Assembly (NCBI RefSeq): GCF_006349365.1
Contig: NZ_CP040899.1
Coordinates: forward strand, 1,302,001-1,366,000
Source: Georgenia wutianyii
GTDB lineage: Bacteria; Actinomycetota; Actinomycetes; Actinomycetales; Actinomycetaceae
Length of the DNA stretch: 64,000 nucleotides
Direction of reading: 5' to 3'
Position 1 is the stretch's first letter; each line of letters begins with the position of its first letter. A model generated the notes under the pieces. It was given only the letters and a program-made list of their open reading frames with translations. It was not told where the DNA came from and did no database searches. The position numbers and the translations under genes were made by a program. Shown here piece by piece: positions 32,875 through 42,046 of this stretch.

Positions 32875-33909
32875 ATGCCTGAAACCATGCGCGCCGCCGT
32901 CGTGCCCGAGCTGGGCAGCCCGCTCGAGGTCCAGGACCTCGAGATCCCGCAGCCCGGACCGTTCGAGGCGCTGGTCAAGGTCGACTACAGCGGCGTGTGC
33001 CACACCGACCTGCACGCCGCGCACGGCGACTGGCCGGTCAAGCCGACCCCGCCGTTCATCCCGGGCCACGAGGGGGTCGGCACCGTCGTCGCCGTCGGCG
33101 ACCGCGTCGACCGGGTGAAGGTCGGCGACAAGGTCGGCAACGCCTGGCTCGCGTCCGCCTGCGGCGAGTGCGAGTACTGCCAGACCGGCTGGGAGACGCT
33201 GTGCCCGAAGCAGCAGAACGGCGGCTACTCCGTCAACGGCTCCTTCGGCCAGTACATGCTCGTCGACTCCCGCTACTGCCCGATCATCCCCGACGGCGTC
33301 GACCCCGCGGGCGCCGCCCCGATCCTGTGCGCCGGCGTCACGGTGTACAAGGGCCTGAAGATGACCGACACCAAGCCCGGTGAGTGGGTGCTCATCTCCG
33401 GCATCGGCGGCCTGGGCCACATCGCCGTCCAGTACGCCGTCGCCATGGGGCGCCGGGTCGTCGCGGTCGACGTCGAGGACAGCAAGCTCGAGCTCGCCCG
33501 CAAGCACGGCGCCGAGGTCACCGTCAACGCCCGCACGAGCGATGACCCGGCCGAGGAGATCAAGGCCGCCACGGGTGGCGGCGTCCACGGCGCGCTCGTC
33601 ACCGCCGTCAACGCCCACGCCTTCCCGCAGGCCGTCGGCGCGCTGCGCCGCGGCGGCACCGTCTCCCTCGTGGGCCTGCCGCCGGACCAGTTCCCGCTCG
33701 ACATCTTCACCACGGTGCTCTTCGGCCTCACGGTCCGTGGCTCGATCGTCGGGACCCGCAAGGACATGAGCGAGGCGCTGGACTTCTTCGCCCGCGGCCT
33801 CATCAGCCCGACCTACACGGTGCGCCCGATGGACGACATCAACGAGATCTTCGCCGAGATGGAGGAGGCCAAGATCGACGGTCGCATCGTCATGGACATG
33901 AACGCCTGA
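32875..33909 (+). CDS. adhP: Zinc-dependent alcohol dehydrogenase
   Basis: A 344-residue medium-chain dehydrogenase that oxidises primary alcohols or reduces aldehydes with NAD(H). Catalytic zinc ligands are C42 in SGVCHTDLHA and H65 in PGHEGVG; the structural zinc site is CGECEYCQTGWETLC (C96, C99, C102, C110). The Rossmann motif is ISGIGGLGHIAVQYA, with VVAVDVED downstream suggesting NAD preference. An AAGGAGG site fixes the start. A 210-base upstream gap holds a TAGCAT -10-like box near 32720. A long hairpin ends the gene. Confidence 0.93.
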   Translation: MPETMRAAVVPELGSPLEVQDLEIPQPGPFEALVKVDYSGVCHTDLHAAHGDWPVKPTPPFIPGHEGVGTVVAVGDRVDRVKVGDKVGNAWLASACGECEYCQTGWETLCPKQQNGGYSVNGSFGQYMLVDSRYCPIIPDGVDPAGAAPILCAGVTVYKGLKMTDTKPGEWVLISGIGGLGHIAVQYAVAMGRRVVAVDVEDSKLELARKHGAEVTVNARTSDDPAEEIKAATGGGVHGALVTAVNAHAFPQAVGALRRGGTVSLVGLPPDQFPLDIFTTVLFGLTVRGSIVGTRKDMSEALDFFARGLISPTYTVRPMDDINEIFAEMEEAKIDGRIVMDMNA

Positions 33910-33931
33910 CGACCCCGTCCCACCCCGCAAA

Positions 33932-33976
33932 CGCCGAGAGCTGGATCGTGCACGGTGCACGATCCAGCTCTCGGCG
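33932..33976. terminator. Perfect 22-bp hairpin terminator between adhP and aceE
   Basis: Arms 33932-33953 and 33955-33976 are exact reverse complements with a single central base. It is the longest perfect inverted repeat I saw in the window, and its centre contains the palindrome GTGCACGGTGCAC. It lies between converging genes and probably terminates both; at such length it could also form a cruciform. Confidence 0.8.
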
Positions 33977-34015
33977 CTTCAGGAGGAGGGTCTCCTCCGG
34001 GTTGGACGGCTGCGG

Positions 34016-36754
34016 TCAGGAGTCGCCGCCCGCGGTGCCGGACTCACCGGCGTTGACGTCCCACAGGCGGTAGCGCTCGACGGCCTGACGCGGGGCGTCG
34101 GGGTCGATCGAGCCCTGGGCGGCGAGGGCCTGGAGGGCCTTGACCACCATGGAGTGGGAGTCGATGAGGAACTGGCGACGAGCCGCCGGGCGGGTGTCGG
34201 AGTAGCCGAAGCCGTCCGCGCCGAGGACGTGGTAGTCGCCCGGCACCCACTGGCGGATCATGTCCGGGACCATGTGGTCCCAGTCGCTCGAGGCGATGAA
34301 CGGGCCGCCCGCGTCACGCAGCTTGGCGGTGACGTACGGCTCGGGGTGCTCACCGGTCGGCTCGAGCAGGCGCTTGCGCTCGATCGCCAGCGCGTCGCGG
34401 CGCAGCTCGCCCCAGCTCGTCACGGACCACACGCCTGCGCGCACGCCCCAGTCCTCGGCGAGGATGTCGCGCGCGTGCATCGCCCACGGCACACCGACGC
34501 CCGAGGCCATGAGCTGGACCCAGGGGCCCTCACCCTCGGACGGGGCGATGCGGTGGATGCCCTTGAGGATGCCCTCGACGTCCACGTCCTCCGGCTCGGC
34601 CGGCTGACGCATCGGCTCGTTGTACACCGTGAGGTAGTACATGACGTTCGGGTCGCGCGGGTCGTCGGCGCCGTACATGCGCTGCAGACCGTCGCGCACG
34701 ATGTGCCGGATCTCGTAGGCGTACGCCGGGTCGTAGTTGACGAACGCCGGGTTGGTCTGGGCGATGACGAGCGAGTGCCCGTCCATGTGCTGCAGGCCCT
34801 CGCCGGCAAGCGTCGTGCGCCCGGCGGTGGCGCCGATGACGAACCCGCGGGCCAGCTGGTCCCCGGCGGCCCAGAACTGGTCGCCGGTCCGCTGGAAGCC
34901 GAACATCGAGTAGAAGATGTAGACCGGCACGAGCGGCTCGCCGAGGGTCGCGTAGGACGTGCCGACCGTCTGGAAGGCGGCGGCCGACCCGGCCTCGTTG
35001 ATCCCCATGTGCATGATCTGGCCGGTCTCGGACTCCTTGTAGGAGAGCATGAGCTCGGCGTCCACGGCGGTGTAGTTCTGCCCATGGGTGTTGAAGATCT
35101 TCGCCGTCGGGAAGATCGAGTCCAGGCCGAAGGTGCGGGCCTCGTCCGGGATGATCGGCACGATGCGGTTGCCGAACTCCTTGTCCTTCATCAGCTCCTT
35201 GAGGAGACGGACGAAGGCCATCGTCGAGGCGACCTCCTGCTTGCCCGACCCGCCCTTGAGGATCTCGAAGGGCTTGTCGCCCGGCATCGGCAGGGAGCCC
35301 TTGTCGTCGCGACGCTCGGGGAGGAACCCGCCGAGGGCCTTGCGACGCTCGAGCATGTACTGCAGCGTCGGGTCGTCCTCCGACGGCCGGTAGTACGGCG
35401 CGTTGAACGGGTCCTCGAGCTGCTCGTCCGAGATCGGGATGCGAAGAGCGTCACGGAGCATCTTGAGGTCCGTGGTCTTCATCTTCTTCATCTGGTGCGT
35501 CGAGTTGCGCCCCGCGAAGCTCGGGCCGAGCCCGTAGCCCTTGACCGTCTGCGCGAGGATGACCGTCGGCTGACCCGTGTGCTCCATCGCCGCCTTGTAG
35601 GCCGCGTAGATCTTGCGGTAGTCGTGGCCGCCGCGCTTGAGCGCCCAGATCTCGTCGTCGGTCATGTCCTTGACGAGCTCCTTGGTCCGCGGGTCGCGGC
35701 CGAAGAAGTGCTCACGGACGTAGGCGCCGTCGTTCGCCTTGTAGGTCTGGTAGTCGCCGTCGAGCGTCTCGTTCATGAGGTTGACGAGCGCGCGGTCCTT
35801 GTCGGCGTTGAGCAGGGAGTCCCACTCGCGGCCCCACAGGACCTTGATGACGTTCCAGCCGGCGCCGCGGAAGAACGCCTCGAGCTCCTGGACGATCTTG
35901 CCGTTGCCGCGCACCGGGCCGTCGAGGCGCTGGAGGTTGCAGTTGACGACGAACGTGAGGTTGTCGAGGTTCTGCTGCGCCGCGAGCTGGAGCATGCCGC
36001 GGGACTCGGGCTCGTCCATCTCGCCGTCGCCGAGGAACGCCCACACGTGCTGCTGGGAGGTGTCCTTGATGCCGCGCTCGTGCACGTAGCGGTTGGTGAA
36101 CGCCTGGTGGATCGCCTCGGCCGGGCCCAGGCCCATCGAGACGGTCGGGAACTCCCAGAAGTCGGGCATGAGCCGCGGGTGCGGGTAGGACGGCAGGCCG
36201 CCGCCCGGGTGGGAGTACTCCTGGCGGAAGCCGTCGAGGTCGTTCTCCGAGAGGCGGCCCTCGAGGTAGGCGCGCGCGTAGTTGCCCGGCGCGGAGTGGC
36301 CCTGGAAGAAGACCTGGTCACCGCCGCCCGGGTGGTCCTTGCCCCGGAAGAAGTGGTTCATCCCCACCTCGTACAGCGTCGCGATCGAGGCGTAGGAGGA
36401 GATGTGGCCACCGACGGACACGTCCGGGCGCTGGGCGCGGGTGACCATGACGGCGGCGTTCCAGCGGATCCAGCCGCGGTACTTGCGCTCCGCAGCCTCG
36501 TCACCGGGGAAGTAGGGCTCCTCGTGGACGCCGATCGTGTTGACGTACGGGGTGGTGAGCGGTGCGGGCACAGCGACGTTGCGCTGGCGAGCCCGCCGCA
36601 TGAGGTTGAGCAGCATGTACCGCGCACGCGGCCCGCCGCGGTCCTCGATGAGCCCGTCGAGGGACTCGAGCCACTCCTGGGTCTCAGCAGGGTCGATGTC
36701 CTTGACCTGGCTCAGCAGGCCATCGATGAGCGGTCCAGATTCCTGTGGACTCAC
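34016..36754 (-). CDS. aceE: Pyruvate dehydrogenase E1 component, homodimeric type
   Basis: A 912-residue thiamine-diphosphate enzyme that decarboxylates pyruvate and passes the acetyl group to lipoyl-E2. The TPP motif is seen as [16 protein letters not shown] followed by [21 protein letters not shown], and the N-terminal half carries [20 protein letters not shown]. Length matches the single-chain E1p of actinobacteria and enterobacteria. It stands alone on its strand, divergent from the DUF3052-ahpE pair, an arrangement conserved in actinobacteria. Confidence 0.96.
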   Translation of the reverse strand: MSPQESGPLIDGLLSQVKDIDPAETQEWLESLDGLIEDRGGPRARYMLLNLMRRARQRNVAVPAPLTTPYVNTIGVHEEPYFPGDEAAERKYRGWIRWNAAVMVTRAQRPDVSVGGHISSYASIATLYEVGMNHFFRGKDHPGGGDQVFFQGHSAPGNYARAYLEGRLSENDLDGFRQEYSHPGGGLPSYPHPRLMPDFWEFPTVSMGLGPAEAIHQAFTNRYVHERGIKDTSQQHVWAFLGDGEMDEPESRGMLQLAAQQNLDNLTFVVNCNLQRLDGPVRGNGKIVQELEAFFRGAGWNVIKVLWGREWDSLLNADKDRALVNLMNETLDGDYQTYKANDGAYVREHFFGRDPRTKELVKDMTDDEIWALKRGGHDYRKIYAAYKAAMEHTGQPTVILAQTVKGYGLGPSFAGRNSTHQMKKMKTTDLKMLRDALRIPISDEQLEDPFNAPYYRPSEDDPTLQYMLERRKALGGFLPERRDDKGSLPMPGDKPFEILKGGSGKQEVASTMAFVRLLKELMKDKEFGNRIVPIIPDEARTFGLDSIFPTAKIFNTHGQNYTAVDAELMLSYKESETGQIMHMGINEAGSAAAFQTVGTSYATLGEPLVPVYIFYSMFGFQRTGDQFWAAGDQLARGFVIGATAGRTTLAGEGLQHMDGHSLVIAQTNPAFVNYDPAYAYEIRHIVRDGLQRMYGADDPRDPNVMYYLTVYNEPMRQPAEPEDVDVEGILKGIHRIAPSEGEGPWVQLMASGVGVPWAMHARDILAEDWGVRAGVWSVTSWGELRRDALAIERKRLLEPTGEHPEPYVTAKLRDAGGPFIASSDWDHMVPDMIRQWVPGDYHVLGADGFGYSDTRPAARRQFLIDSHSMVVKALQALAAQGSIDPDAPRQAVERYRLWDVNAGESGTAGGDS

Positions 36755-36890
36755 ACGTCCTCTTTCCCTCAGGCGTCGACGCCCGACGCGCGTGGCTGGT
36801 GCTCGGTGACATCCAGATTAGGCCCATTGTCCCCGGCCCGGGAGGCCAGGGCCATCAGCCCGGTCACCGGTTCGCTATGACCTTGACAAC

Positions 36891-36921
36891 AACCCGCCAA
36901 GGGTGAGCCTCTTGGGTGGTT
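36891..36921. promoter_or_regulatory. Imperfect inverted repeat in the aceE/DUF3052 divergent promoter
   Basis: Within the 273-bp space between aceE and the DUF3052 gene, AACCCGCCAAG and CTTGGGTGGTT form an imperfect inverted repeat (two mismatches) around GGTGAGCCT. A TTGACA hexamer lies just left, at 36883-36888. No other gene is seen in this space. It may be an operator for one or both genes; this is inference. Confidence 0.45.
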
Positions 36922-37027
36922 CGTCTGGGATTGCTCCCGCCTCGGCAGTAGCGTTGTCCCAACCCCACGCATCGCGAGGGGCCGACGGCGCGAGGAGCGC
37001 CACCGACGAGAGAGAGTGGGAGAACAC

Positions 37028-37453
37028 GTGGCAGCGACCGCTGGCCCCGATGCCGGCAGCCGGTTCGGCTTCACCGCCGGGCAGGAGATCCAGGAGTTCG
37101 GCTACGACGACGACGTCGACGAGGCGGTTCGTTCCGCCGTCGAGGACGTCACGGGCAAGGCCCTCGTGGACGAGGACCACTCCGACGTCGTCGACGGCGC
37201 GCTCATCTGGTGGCGGGACGACGACGGTGACGACACCGATCTCACCGATCTCCTCATGGACGCCCTCGACAACCTCGACGACGCCGGAGGCACCATCGTC
37301 GTGCTCACCCCGAAGCCGGGCCGTGGAGGTCACGTCGGCCCCGCGGTGCTGGAGGAGGCAGCGCGCACGGCGGGCCTGCAGCCCACCGGCGCGGTGAGCG
37401 CCTCGGAGGACTGGAACGGGCTGCGCCTGCTCTCGCGTGGTCGCGGTCGCTGA
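37028..37453 (+). CDS. DUF3052 family protein
   Basis: A 141-residue acidic protein matching the actinobacterial DUF3052 family (mycobacterial neighbour of aceE): SRFGFTAGQEIQEFGYDDDVDEAVR at the start, DGALIWWRDDDGDDTDLTDLLMDA in the middle and VLTPKPGRGGHVGPAVLEEAARTAG. The GTG at 37028 has GGGAG six bases upstream. Function is unknown, but the conserved pairing with aceE and with the overlapping ahpE gene suggests a role linked to pyruvate dehydrogenase or redox state. Its 3' end overlaps ahpE by 17 bases. Confidence 0.88.
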   Translation: MAATAGPDAGSRFGFTAGQEIQEFGYDDDVDEAVRSAVEDVTGKALVDEDHSDVVDGALIWWRDDDGDDTDLTDLLMDALDNLDDAGGTIVVLTPKPGRGGHVGPAVLEEAARTAGLQPTGAVSASEDWNGLRLLSRGRGR

Positions 37454-37883
37454 CCGGGCGCCGGTCCTCGAGCTCCCGGACACCCACGGCACGCCGGTAC
37501 GCCTCGGCGGGCGCCGGGAGCGTCCCCAGCTCGTCGTCTTCCTCCCGTTCGCGTTCTCGCGCGTGTGCGGCGGGGAGCTGCGCGCGCTCGTGAGCGAGCC
37601 GCTCGACGGCGCGGACCTCGCCGTCCTCAGCTGCGACCCGCTCTTCGCGCTGCGGGCGTGGGCGGAGCAGGAGGGGGCGACCTTCCCCCTGCTCTCGGAC
37701 TTCTGGCCGCACGGGGCCGCGGCGCGCGCCTTCGGCGTGCTCGACGAGACCTCCGGCGCGCCCACCCGCGCCTCCTTCCTCCTCGACGGCGACGGCGTCG
37801 TCGCCTGGTCGGTCCACTCGCCGGCCGGGGTGGCCCGGTCCGTCGCCGACTACCGCGCGGCCGTCGCCGCACTCACCGCCTGA
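37437..37883 (+). CDS. ahpE: AhpE-type one-cysteine peroxiredoxin
   Basis: A 148-residue thiol peroxidase that reduces H2O2, peroxynitrite or organic peroxides. The peroxidatic cysteine is in FLPFAFSRVCGGEL (C44), matching the AhpE-specific form rather than the classical TxxC of Tpx. The N-terminal PVLELPDTHGTPVRL is the usual fold start. The GTG start lies inside the end of the DUF3052 gene, implying coupled translation. Confidence 0.9.
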   Translation: MVAVADRAPVLELPDTHGTPVRLGGRRERPQLVVFLPFAFSRVCGGELRALVSEPLDGADLAVLSCDPLFALRAWAEQEGATFPLLSDFWPHGAAARAFGVLDETSGAPTRASFLLDGDGVVAWSVHSPAGVARSVADYRAAVAALTA

Positions 37884-37892
37884 CCCCACCCT

Positions 37893-37941
37893 CTGGGACG
37901 CCCCTCCGCGGACCGGCGACGTGCTGCAGGGGGCGTCCCAG
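37893..37941. repeat. GGGACGCCCC inverted-repeat unit (terminator / REP-like)
   Basis: Arms CTGGGACGCCCC (37893-37904) and GGGGCGTCCCAG (37930-37941) are perfect complements across a 25-base loop, directly behind ahpE. A further GGGGCGTCCC lies at about 37951. The same word in variant form (GGGACACCCCT) recurs at 54005-54099, suggesting a dispersed repeat family that also serves as terminator. Confidence 0.65.
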
Positions 37942-38024
37942 GGGCGGCAGGGGCGTCCCGGACGGGGGAGGGGCGGGCGAGCAGTAGTCTTGGCGGCTGG
38001 GTGGCGCCCCTGGGGCTGCCGCTG

Positions 38025-38101
38025 GGGCCTGTAGCTCAGTTGGTCAGAGCGCCGCGCTTACACCGCGGAGGTCGCCGGTTCGAGACCGGCCGGGCCCACC
38101 A
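38025..38101 (+). tRNA. tRNA-Val (anticodon TAC), CCA encoded
   Basis: A full cloverleaf: acceptor GGGCCTG paired with CGGGCCC (one G-T), D arm GCTC/GAGC, anticodon stem CCGCG/CGCGG around CTTACAC with anticodon TAC, T arm GCCGG-TTCGAGA-CCGGC. Discriminator A is followed by an encoded CCA, unlike the Met and Asn tRNAs of this window. A TAGTCT -10-like box lies about 36 bases upstream. Confidence 0.94.
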
Positions 38102-38165
38102 CCCTCCCGCAGGAGCAGGCCTTCTCGCGAGAGCGGAGTTCCGCGCCCCGCCGTAGCCTCGGCCC

Positions 38166-38660
38166 ATGGCCCGGACGGTCGCCGAGAAGATGGGGGTGCG
38201 CGCCGGCTCCCGGGCGCACCTCGTCGGGGCGCCCGCCGAGGCGGTCGCGGCGATGCGGCTGCCCGAGCTCGACCTCGCCGCGGACCTCACCGGCGCGTTC
38301 GACTACCTCCACCTCTTCGTCACCCGCCAGGAGGACATGCGCGCCGGCTTCGGCCCGCTGCGCGACCACCTCGCCCCCGACGGGCGGCTCTGGGTGTCCT
38401 GGCCCAAGGGCGGGCGGCTCGGCACCGACCTCACCATCCGGTCGGTCATCGCCATCGGCTACGACCACGGCCTCGTCGAGAGCACCGCGCTGCGGGTGGA
38501 CGACACGTGGTCGGCCCTGAAGTTCACCCGTCCCAAGCCCGGCAAGACCTACCGAAACAGCTACGGCACGCTGCCCGGCGGACCGACCCGGTCCAGCCGT
38601 CCGGGATCCGAGACGGACCCGCAGGACCCTGTCCGGGGACGCGGCCCCGGACGACGATGA
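38166..38660 (+). CDS. Small actinobacterial protein of the LVGAP...DDTWSxLKF type
   Basis: A 164-residue protein with a recognisable but unnamed pattern: TVAEKMGVRAGSRAHLVGAP, then WVSWPKGGRLGTDLT, then VDDTWSALKFTRPK. Related short proteins in many bacteria share the KxGxxxG..LVGAP start and the DDTWSGL end; some databases place them near DUF3052, which I cannot verify here. The C-terminal 25 residues are low-complexity and basic. The ATG follows a TAGCCT -10 box by six bases, so it is probably leaderless. Function unknown. Confidence 0.75.
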   Translation: MARTVAEKMGVRAGSRAHLVGAPAEAVAAMRLPELDLAADLTGAFDYLHLFVTRQEDMRAGFGPLRDHLAPDGRLWVSWPKGGRLGTDLTIRSVIAIGYDHGLVESTALRVDDTWSALKFTRPKPGKTYRNSYGTLPGGPTRSSRPGSETDPQDPVRGRGPGRR

Positions 38661-38690
38661 CCGCACGTGCTGCCGACGGAGGGACCTGAC

Positions 38691-39182
38691 ATGAGCGCCA
38701 CCGACGACTTCCTGCACAACGCCGAGGCGTACGCGGCCGCGTTCACCGGGGGCGACCTGGCGATGCCGCCGGCCCGGCACATCGCCGTCGTCGCCTGCAT
38801 GGACGCGCGCCTCGACCCCGCCGGGCTGCTCGGCCTGCCGGACGGGTCCGCGCACGTCATCCGCAACGCCGGCGGCGTCGTCACCGACGACGTCGTCCGG
38901 TCGCTCGCGATCAGCCAGCGGCTGCTCGGCACGCGCGAGATCGTCCTCCTCCACCACACCGACTGCGGGATGCTCACGTTCACCGACGACCAGTTCAAGG
39001 CGCAGATCGAGGCCGACACCGGGATCCGGCCGCCGTGGGCCGCGGAGTCGTTCCGCGACCCGGCCGACGACGTGCGCCAGTCCCTCGCCCGGATCGCCGC
39101 GAACCCGTTCGTCCCGCACAAGGACCAGGTCCGCGGCTTCGTCTACTCGGTCACCGACGGGACGCTCGCCGAGGTCCGGTAG
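38691..39182 (+). CDS. Beta-carbonic anhydrase
   Basis: A 163-residue zinc enzyme that interconverts CO2 and bicarbonate. Zinc ligands are C36 in VACMDARLDP (CxDxR dyad D38/R40) and H89-C92 in LLHHTDCGM. The short, late-start form matches the Rv1284-like class in actinobacteria. A GGAGGGACCTGAC site precedes the ATG. It converges with the next aldo/keto reductase gene. Confidence 0.93.
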   Translation: MSATDDFLHNAEAYAAAFTGGDLAMPPARHIAVVACMDARLDPAGLLGLPDGSAHVIRNAGGVVTDDVVRSLAISQRLLGTREIVLLHHTDCGMLTFTDDQFKAQIEADTGIRPPWAAESFRDPADDVRQSLARIAANPFVPHKDQVRGFVYSVTDGTLAEVR

Positions 39183-39191
39183 CGCCGGCGG

Positions 39192-40181
39192 TCACCAACG
39201 GGGGTGGACCGCCTCCCGCAGGTCGCGGTCGTAGATGGTGCGGACGACGTCGTCGAGCTCGGCGGGCAGCTCGAGCGAGCCGGCCGCGGCGTTCGCGCGC
39301 GCCTGCTCGGGGGAGCGGGCACCGGGGATGACGGTGGAGACGCCGTCCTGGGCGGCCACCCAGGCGAGGGCGACCTGGGCCGTGCTCGCGCCGGGGACGA
39401 GGAGGCGGGCCGCCGCGGCGAACTCGGTGGCGGCGCGCACGCCCGTCTCGAAGTCGACGCCGGAGAACGTCTCGCCGACGTCGAAGGCCTCGCCGTTGCG
39501 GTTGAAGCTGCGGTGGTCGGTCTCGGGGAACGTCGTCTCGGAGGTGTAGCGGCCCGAGAGCAGGCCGCTGGCGAGCGGGACGCGGGCGATGATGCCCACC
39601 CCAGCCTCCCTGGCCGCCGGGAGCACCTGCTCGAGCGGCTTGAGACGGAAGGCGTTGAGGATGATCTGCACGGTGGCGACGTTCGGCCGGGCGATGGCGG
39701 CCAGCGCCTCCTCCACGAGCTCGACGCTCACCCCGTAGCTCGCCATGACGCCCTCGGAGACGAGGGTGTCGAGGTCGTCGAACACCCGGTCGATGCCGTA
39801 GACGGCGGTGGGCGGGCAGTGGAGCTGGACGAGGTCGAGGGTGTCGACGCCGAGGTTGCGCCGCGACCGGTCGGTCCAGGCGCGGAAGTTGTCCATCGAG
39901 TAGTTGGCCGGCTCCTGCGGCAGCCGCCGGCCCATCTTGGTCGCGACCGTGACGTCGAGGCCCGGGTTGTCACGCAGCCAGCGCCCGATGAGCGCCTCGC
40001 TGCGACCGTCGCCGTAGACGTCGGCCGTGTCGAGCATCGTCACCCCCGACTCGACGGCGGCGTCGAGGACCGCGCGCGCGTCCTCCTCGCTCACCTCGCC
40101 CCAGTCCGAGCCGAGCTGCCAGGTGCCCTGGCCGATGACCGAGACGGTGCGGCCGGTGCGGCCGAGGGTGCGCGTGTCCAT
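39192..40181 (-). CDS. Aldo/keto reductase
   Basis: A 329-residue NADPH-dependent AKR of the YdbC/COG0667 group. Catalytic residues appear in MLDTADVYGDGRSE (D, Y), VATKMGRRL (K) and LVQLHCPP (H). The C-terminal STVIPGARSPEQARANAAAG is the cofactor loop. The start MDTRTLGRTG was chosen because homology begins there. It converges with the carbonic anhydrase and is divergent from the OsmC gene. Substrate unknown. Confidence 0.92.
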   Translation of the reverse strand: MDTRTLGRTGRTVSVIGQGTWQLGSDWGEVSEEDARAVLDAAVESGVTMLDTADVYGDGRSEALIGRWLRDNPGLDVTVATKMGRRLPQEPANYSMDNFRAWTDRSRRNLGVDTLDLVQLHCPPTAVYGIDRVFDDLDTLVSEGVMASYGVSVELVEEALAAIARPNVATVQIILNAFRLKPLEQVLPAAREAGVGIIARVPLASGLLSGRYTSETTFPETDHRSFNRNGEAFDVGETFSGVDFETGVRAATEFAAAARLLVPGASTAQVALAWVAAQDGVSTVIPGARSPEQARANAAAGSLELPAELDDVVRTIYDRDLREAVHPRW

Positions 40182-40321
40182 GGGACTCCTTCGCTGGGGG
40201 GTTCTCCTCAGCCTAGCCACGGGCCGTGACGCCCGGTGTGCGGCGGCGCCGATGGTGGGGTGGGATGGGATCGGCGGCACTCGTCGCCGGCCCCAGCGCC
40301 GCCCACCGAGAAGGAGAGATC

Positions 40322-40756
40322 ATGCCCAACCCCGTGGTCAACAAGGCGAGCACCGAGTGGAAGGGGGAGCTGTTCACCGGTTCGGGCACCACCAGCCTGG
40401 ACACCTCCGGCACGGCCACCTTCGACGTCGCGTGGAAGTCCCGCGGTGAGGAGTCCGGAGGGACGACGACGCCCGAGGAGCTCATCGCCGCGGCCCACGC
40501 GACCTGCTACGCCATGCAGCTGTCCAACATGCTCAAGGAGAACGGCACCCCGCCGACGGCGCTCGACACCTCCGCTGCCGTGACGTTCGTCGCCGGCACC
40601 GGCATCACCGGCATCGAGCTCACGGTGAGCGGCACCGTCGAGGGGATCGACGCCGGCACCTTCGACGAGATCGCCCGCAAGGCGAAGGAGACCTGCCCGG
40701 TGAGCCAGGCGCTCTCCGCCGTCGAGATCACGCTGAGCGACGTCCGCCTGGCCTGA
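40322..40756 (+). CDS. osmC: OsmC/Ohr-family peroxiredoxin
   Basis: A 144-residue thiol peroxidase for organic hydroperoxides. The two reactive cysteines are C62 in AAAHATCYAMQLS and C125 in AKETCPVSQALS. The N-terminal EWKGELFTGSGT is the usual start, and GGTTTPEELIAAAHA is the OsmC signature. A GAGAAGGAGAG site sets the start. It is followed by a hairpin of the 14086 family. Confidence 0.93.
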   Translation: MPNPVVNKASTEWKGELFTGSGTTSLDTSGTATFDVAWKSRGEESGGTTTPEELIAAAHATCYAMQLSNMLKENGTPPTALDTSAAVTFVAGTGITGIELTVSGTVEGIDAGTFDEIARKAKETCPVSQALSAVEITLSDVRLA

Positions 40757-40802
40757 GCGACCGCCCCTCCGGCCGGCGGCCGGGGGAGGTGGCGAGCCCG
40801 AC

Positions 40803-40839
40803 ACGTCAGGCTGCCCCGGGGCGCGGGGCAGCCTGACGT
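40803..40839 (+). terminator. Hairpin terminator, same core as the one at 14086
   Basis: A perfect 15-bp inverted repeat, ACGTCAGGCTGCCCC (40803-40817) and GGGGCAGCCTGACGT (40825-40839), with a 7-base loop, just after osmC. It differs from the 14086 hairpin by one base in the common 14-base core of each arm, with the compensating change in the other arm. Confidence 0.75.
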
Positions 40840-40861
40840 CTGCCACCGATAGCCTGGGGCC

Positions 40862-42046
40862 ATGGCCCAGTCCCTCACCCTGGCCGACGTCGTCGGCCTC
40901 CTCGAGAAGCGCTACCCGCCCGGCACCGCGGAGAGCTGGGACGCCGTCGGGCTCGTCGCCGGGGACCCGGCCGCCCCGGTCCGCTCGGTGATGTTCGCCG
41001 TCGACCCCGTCCAGGTGGTCGCGGAGGAGGCGATCGCCGCCGGCGTCGACCTCCTCGTCACCCACCACCCGCTCTTCCTGCGCGGCACGACGACGGTCTC
41101 CGCGGGCACCCCCAAGGGCCGTGTCGTCCACGAGCTCGTCCGGGCCGGCTGCGCGCTGTACGCCGCCCACACCAACGCCGACGCCGCCGCCGGGGGCGTG
41201 GCCGACGCGCTCGCCGACCTCCTCGAGCTGCGCGAGCGCCGGCCGCTCACCCCGCACGACGCCGCACCGCTCGACACCCTCACCGTCTTCGTCCCGCAGG
41301 ACCACACCGAGGTGGTGCTCGACGCGCTCGCCGAGGCCGGCGCGGGCGCCGTCGGCGAGTACGACCGGTGCGCGTTCACCGTCACCGGCCAGGGCACCTT
41401 CCGGCCCGGCGAGGGCGCCAACCCCACCATCGGCGAGCGCGGGGAGGTCACCGAGGTCGTCGAGGACCGCCTGGAGATGACCCTGCCGCGCGGACGCCGC
41501 GCCGCCGTCGTCGCCGCGCTGCGCGCCGCCCACCCCTACGAGGAGCCGGCCTTCTCCGTCGTCGAGCACGCTCCCCGCCCCGCCGGCACCGGCGTCGGGC
41601 GCATCGGCACGCTGCCCGAGCCGACCACCCTGCGCGCGCTCGCCGAGCGCGTCGCCGCCGTCCTCCCGGCGACCGCCCAGGGCATCCGGGTGGCGGGGGA
41701 CCTCGACGCCGAGGTCCGCACCGTCGCCGTGTGTGGCGGCTCGGGTGACTCGCTGCTCGGGACCGTGCGTGCCCTGGGCGCCGACGTCTACCTCACCGCC
41801 GACCTGCGCCACCACCCCGCCTCCGAGGCGCTCGAGGCCGGTCCGCCCTACCTCCTGGACGCCACGCACTGGGCCAGTGAGTGGCCCTGGCTGCCGGTGG
41901 CGGCGGCCCGCCTCGAGGAGGACGCCCGCGCGGCGGGCGGCGAGCTCGCCACCCGCGTGAGCACGATCGTCACCGACCCGTGGACGCTGCGCCTCGCCGC
42001 GCCCGACAATGACAGCACGACCGACAACGAGGGAGTCGCCCAGTGA
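40862..42046 (+). CDS. Nif3-like dinuclear metal-centre protein (DUF34)
   Basis: A 394-residue member of the NIF3/YbgI family, toroidal hexamers with a two-metal site. The metal-binding segments VDLLVTHHPLFLRGTT and ALYAAHTNADAAAGG are clear near the N-terminus. The middle holds a PII-like insert (FVPQDHTEVVLDALAEAGAG), typical of the long form, and the C-terminal half resumes the core (ADVYLTADLRHHPASEAL). Activity is unproven for the family; GTP cyclohydrolase-like or metal-handling roles have been proposed. A TAGCCT box lies six bases before the ATG. Its stop overlaps the next gene by four bases. Confidence 0.9.
   Translation: MAQSLTLADVVGLLEKRYPPGTAESWDAVGLVAGDPAAPVRSVMFAVDPVQVVAEEAIAAGVDLLVTHHPLFLRGTTTVSAGTPKGRVVHELVRAGCALYAAHTNADAAAGGVADALADLLELRERRPLTPHDAAPLDTLTVFVPQDHTEVVLDALAEAGAGAVGEYDRCAFTVTGQGTFRPGEGANPTIGERGEVTEVVEDRLEMTLPRGRRAAVVAALRAAHPYEEPAFSVVEHAPRPAGTGVGRIGTLPEPTTLRALAERVAAVLPATAQGIRVAGDLDAEVRTVAVCGGSGDSLLGTVRALGADVYLTADLRHHPASEALEAGPPYLLDATHWASEWPWLPVAAARLEEDARAAGGELATRVSTIVTDPWTLRLAAPDNDSTTDNEGVAQ

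Noticed and set aside
30610..33960. Minus-strand open frame of over 1,100 codons
   Set aside because: It runs antisense to the adhP gene and the 31997 gene and through fasR in another frame; composition is Arg/Ser/Ala-rich as expected of shadow frames in high-GC DNA.
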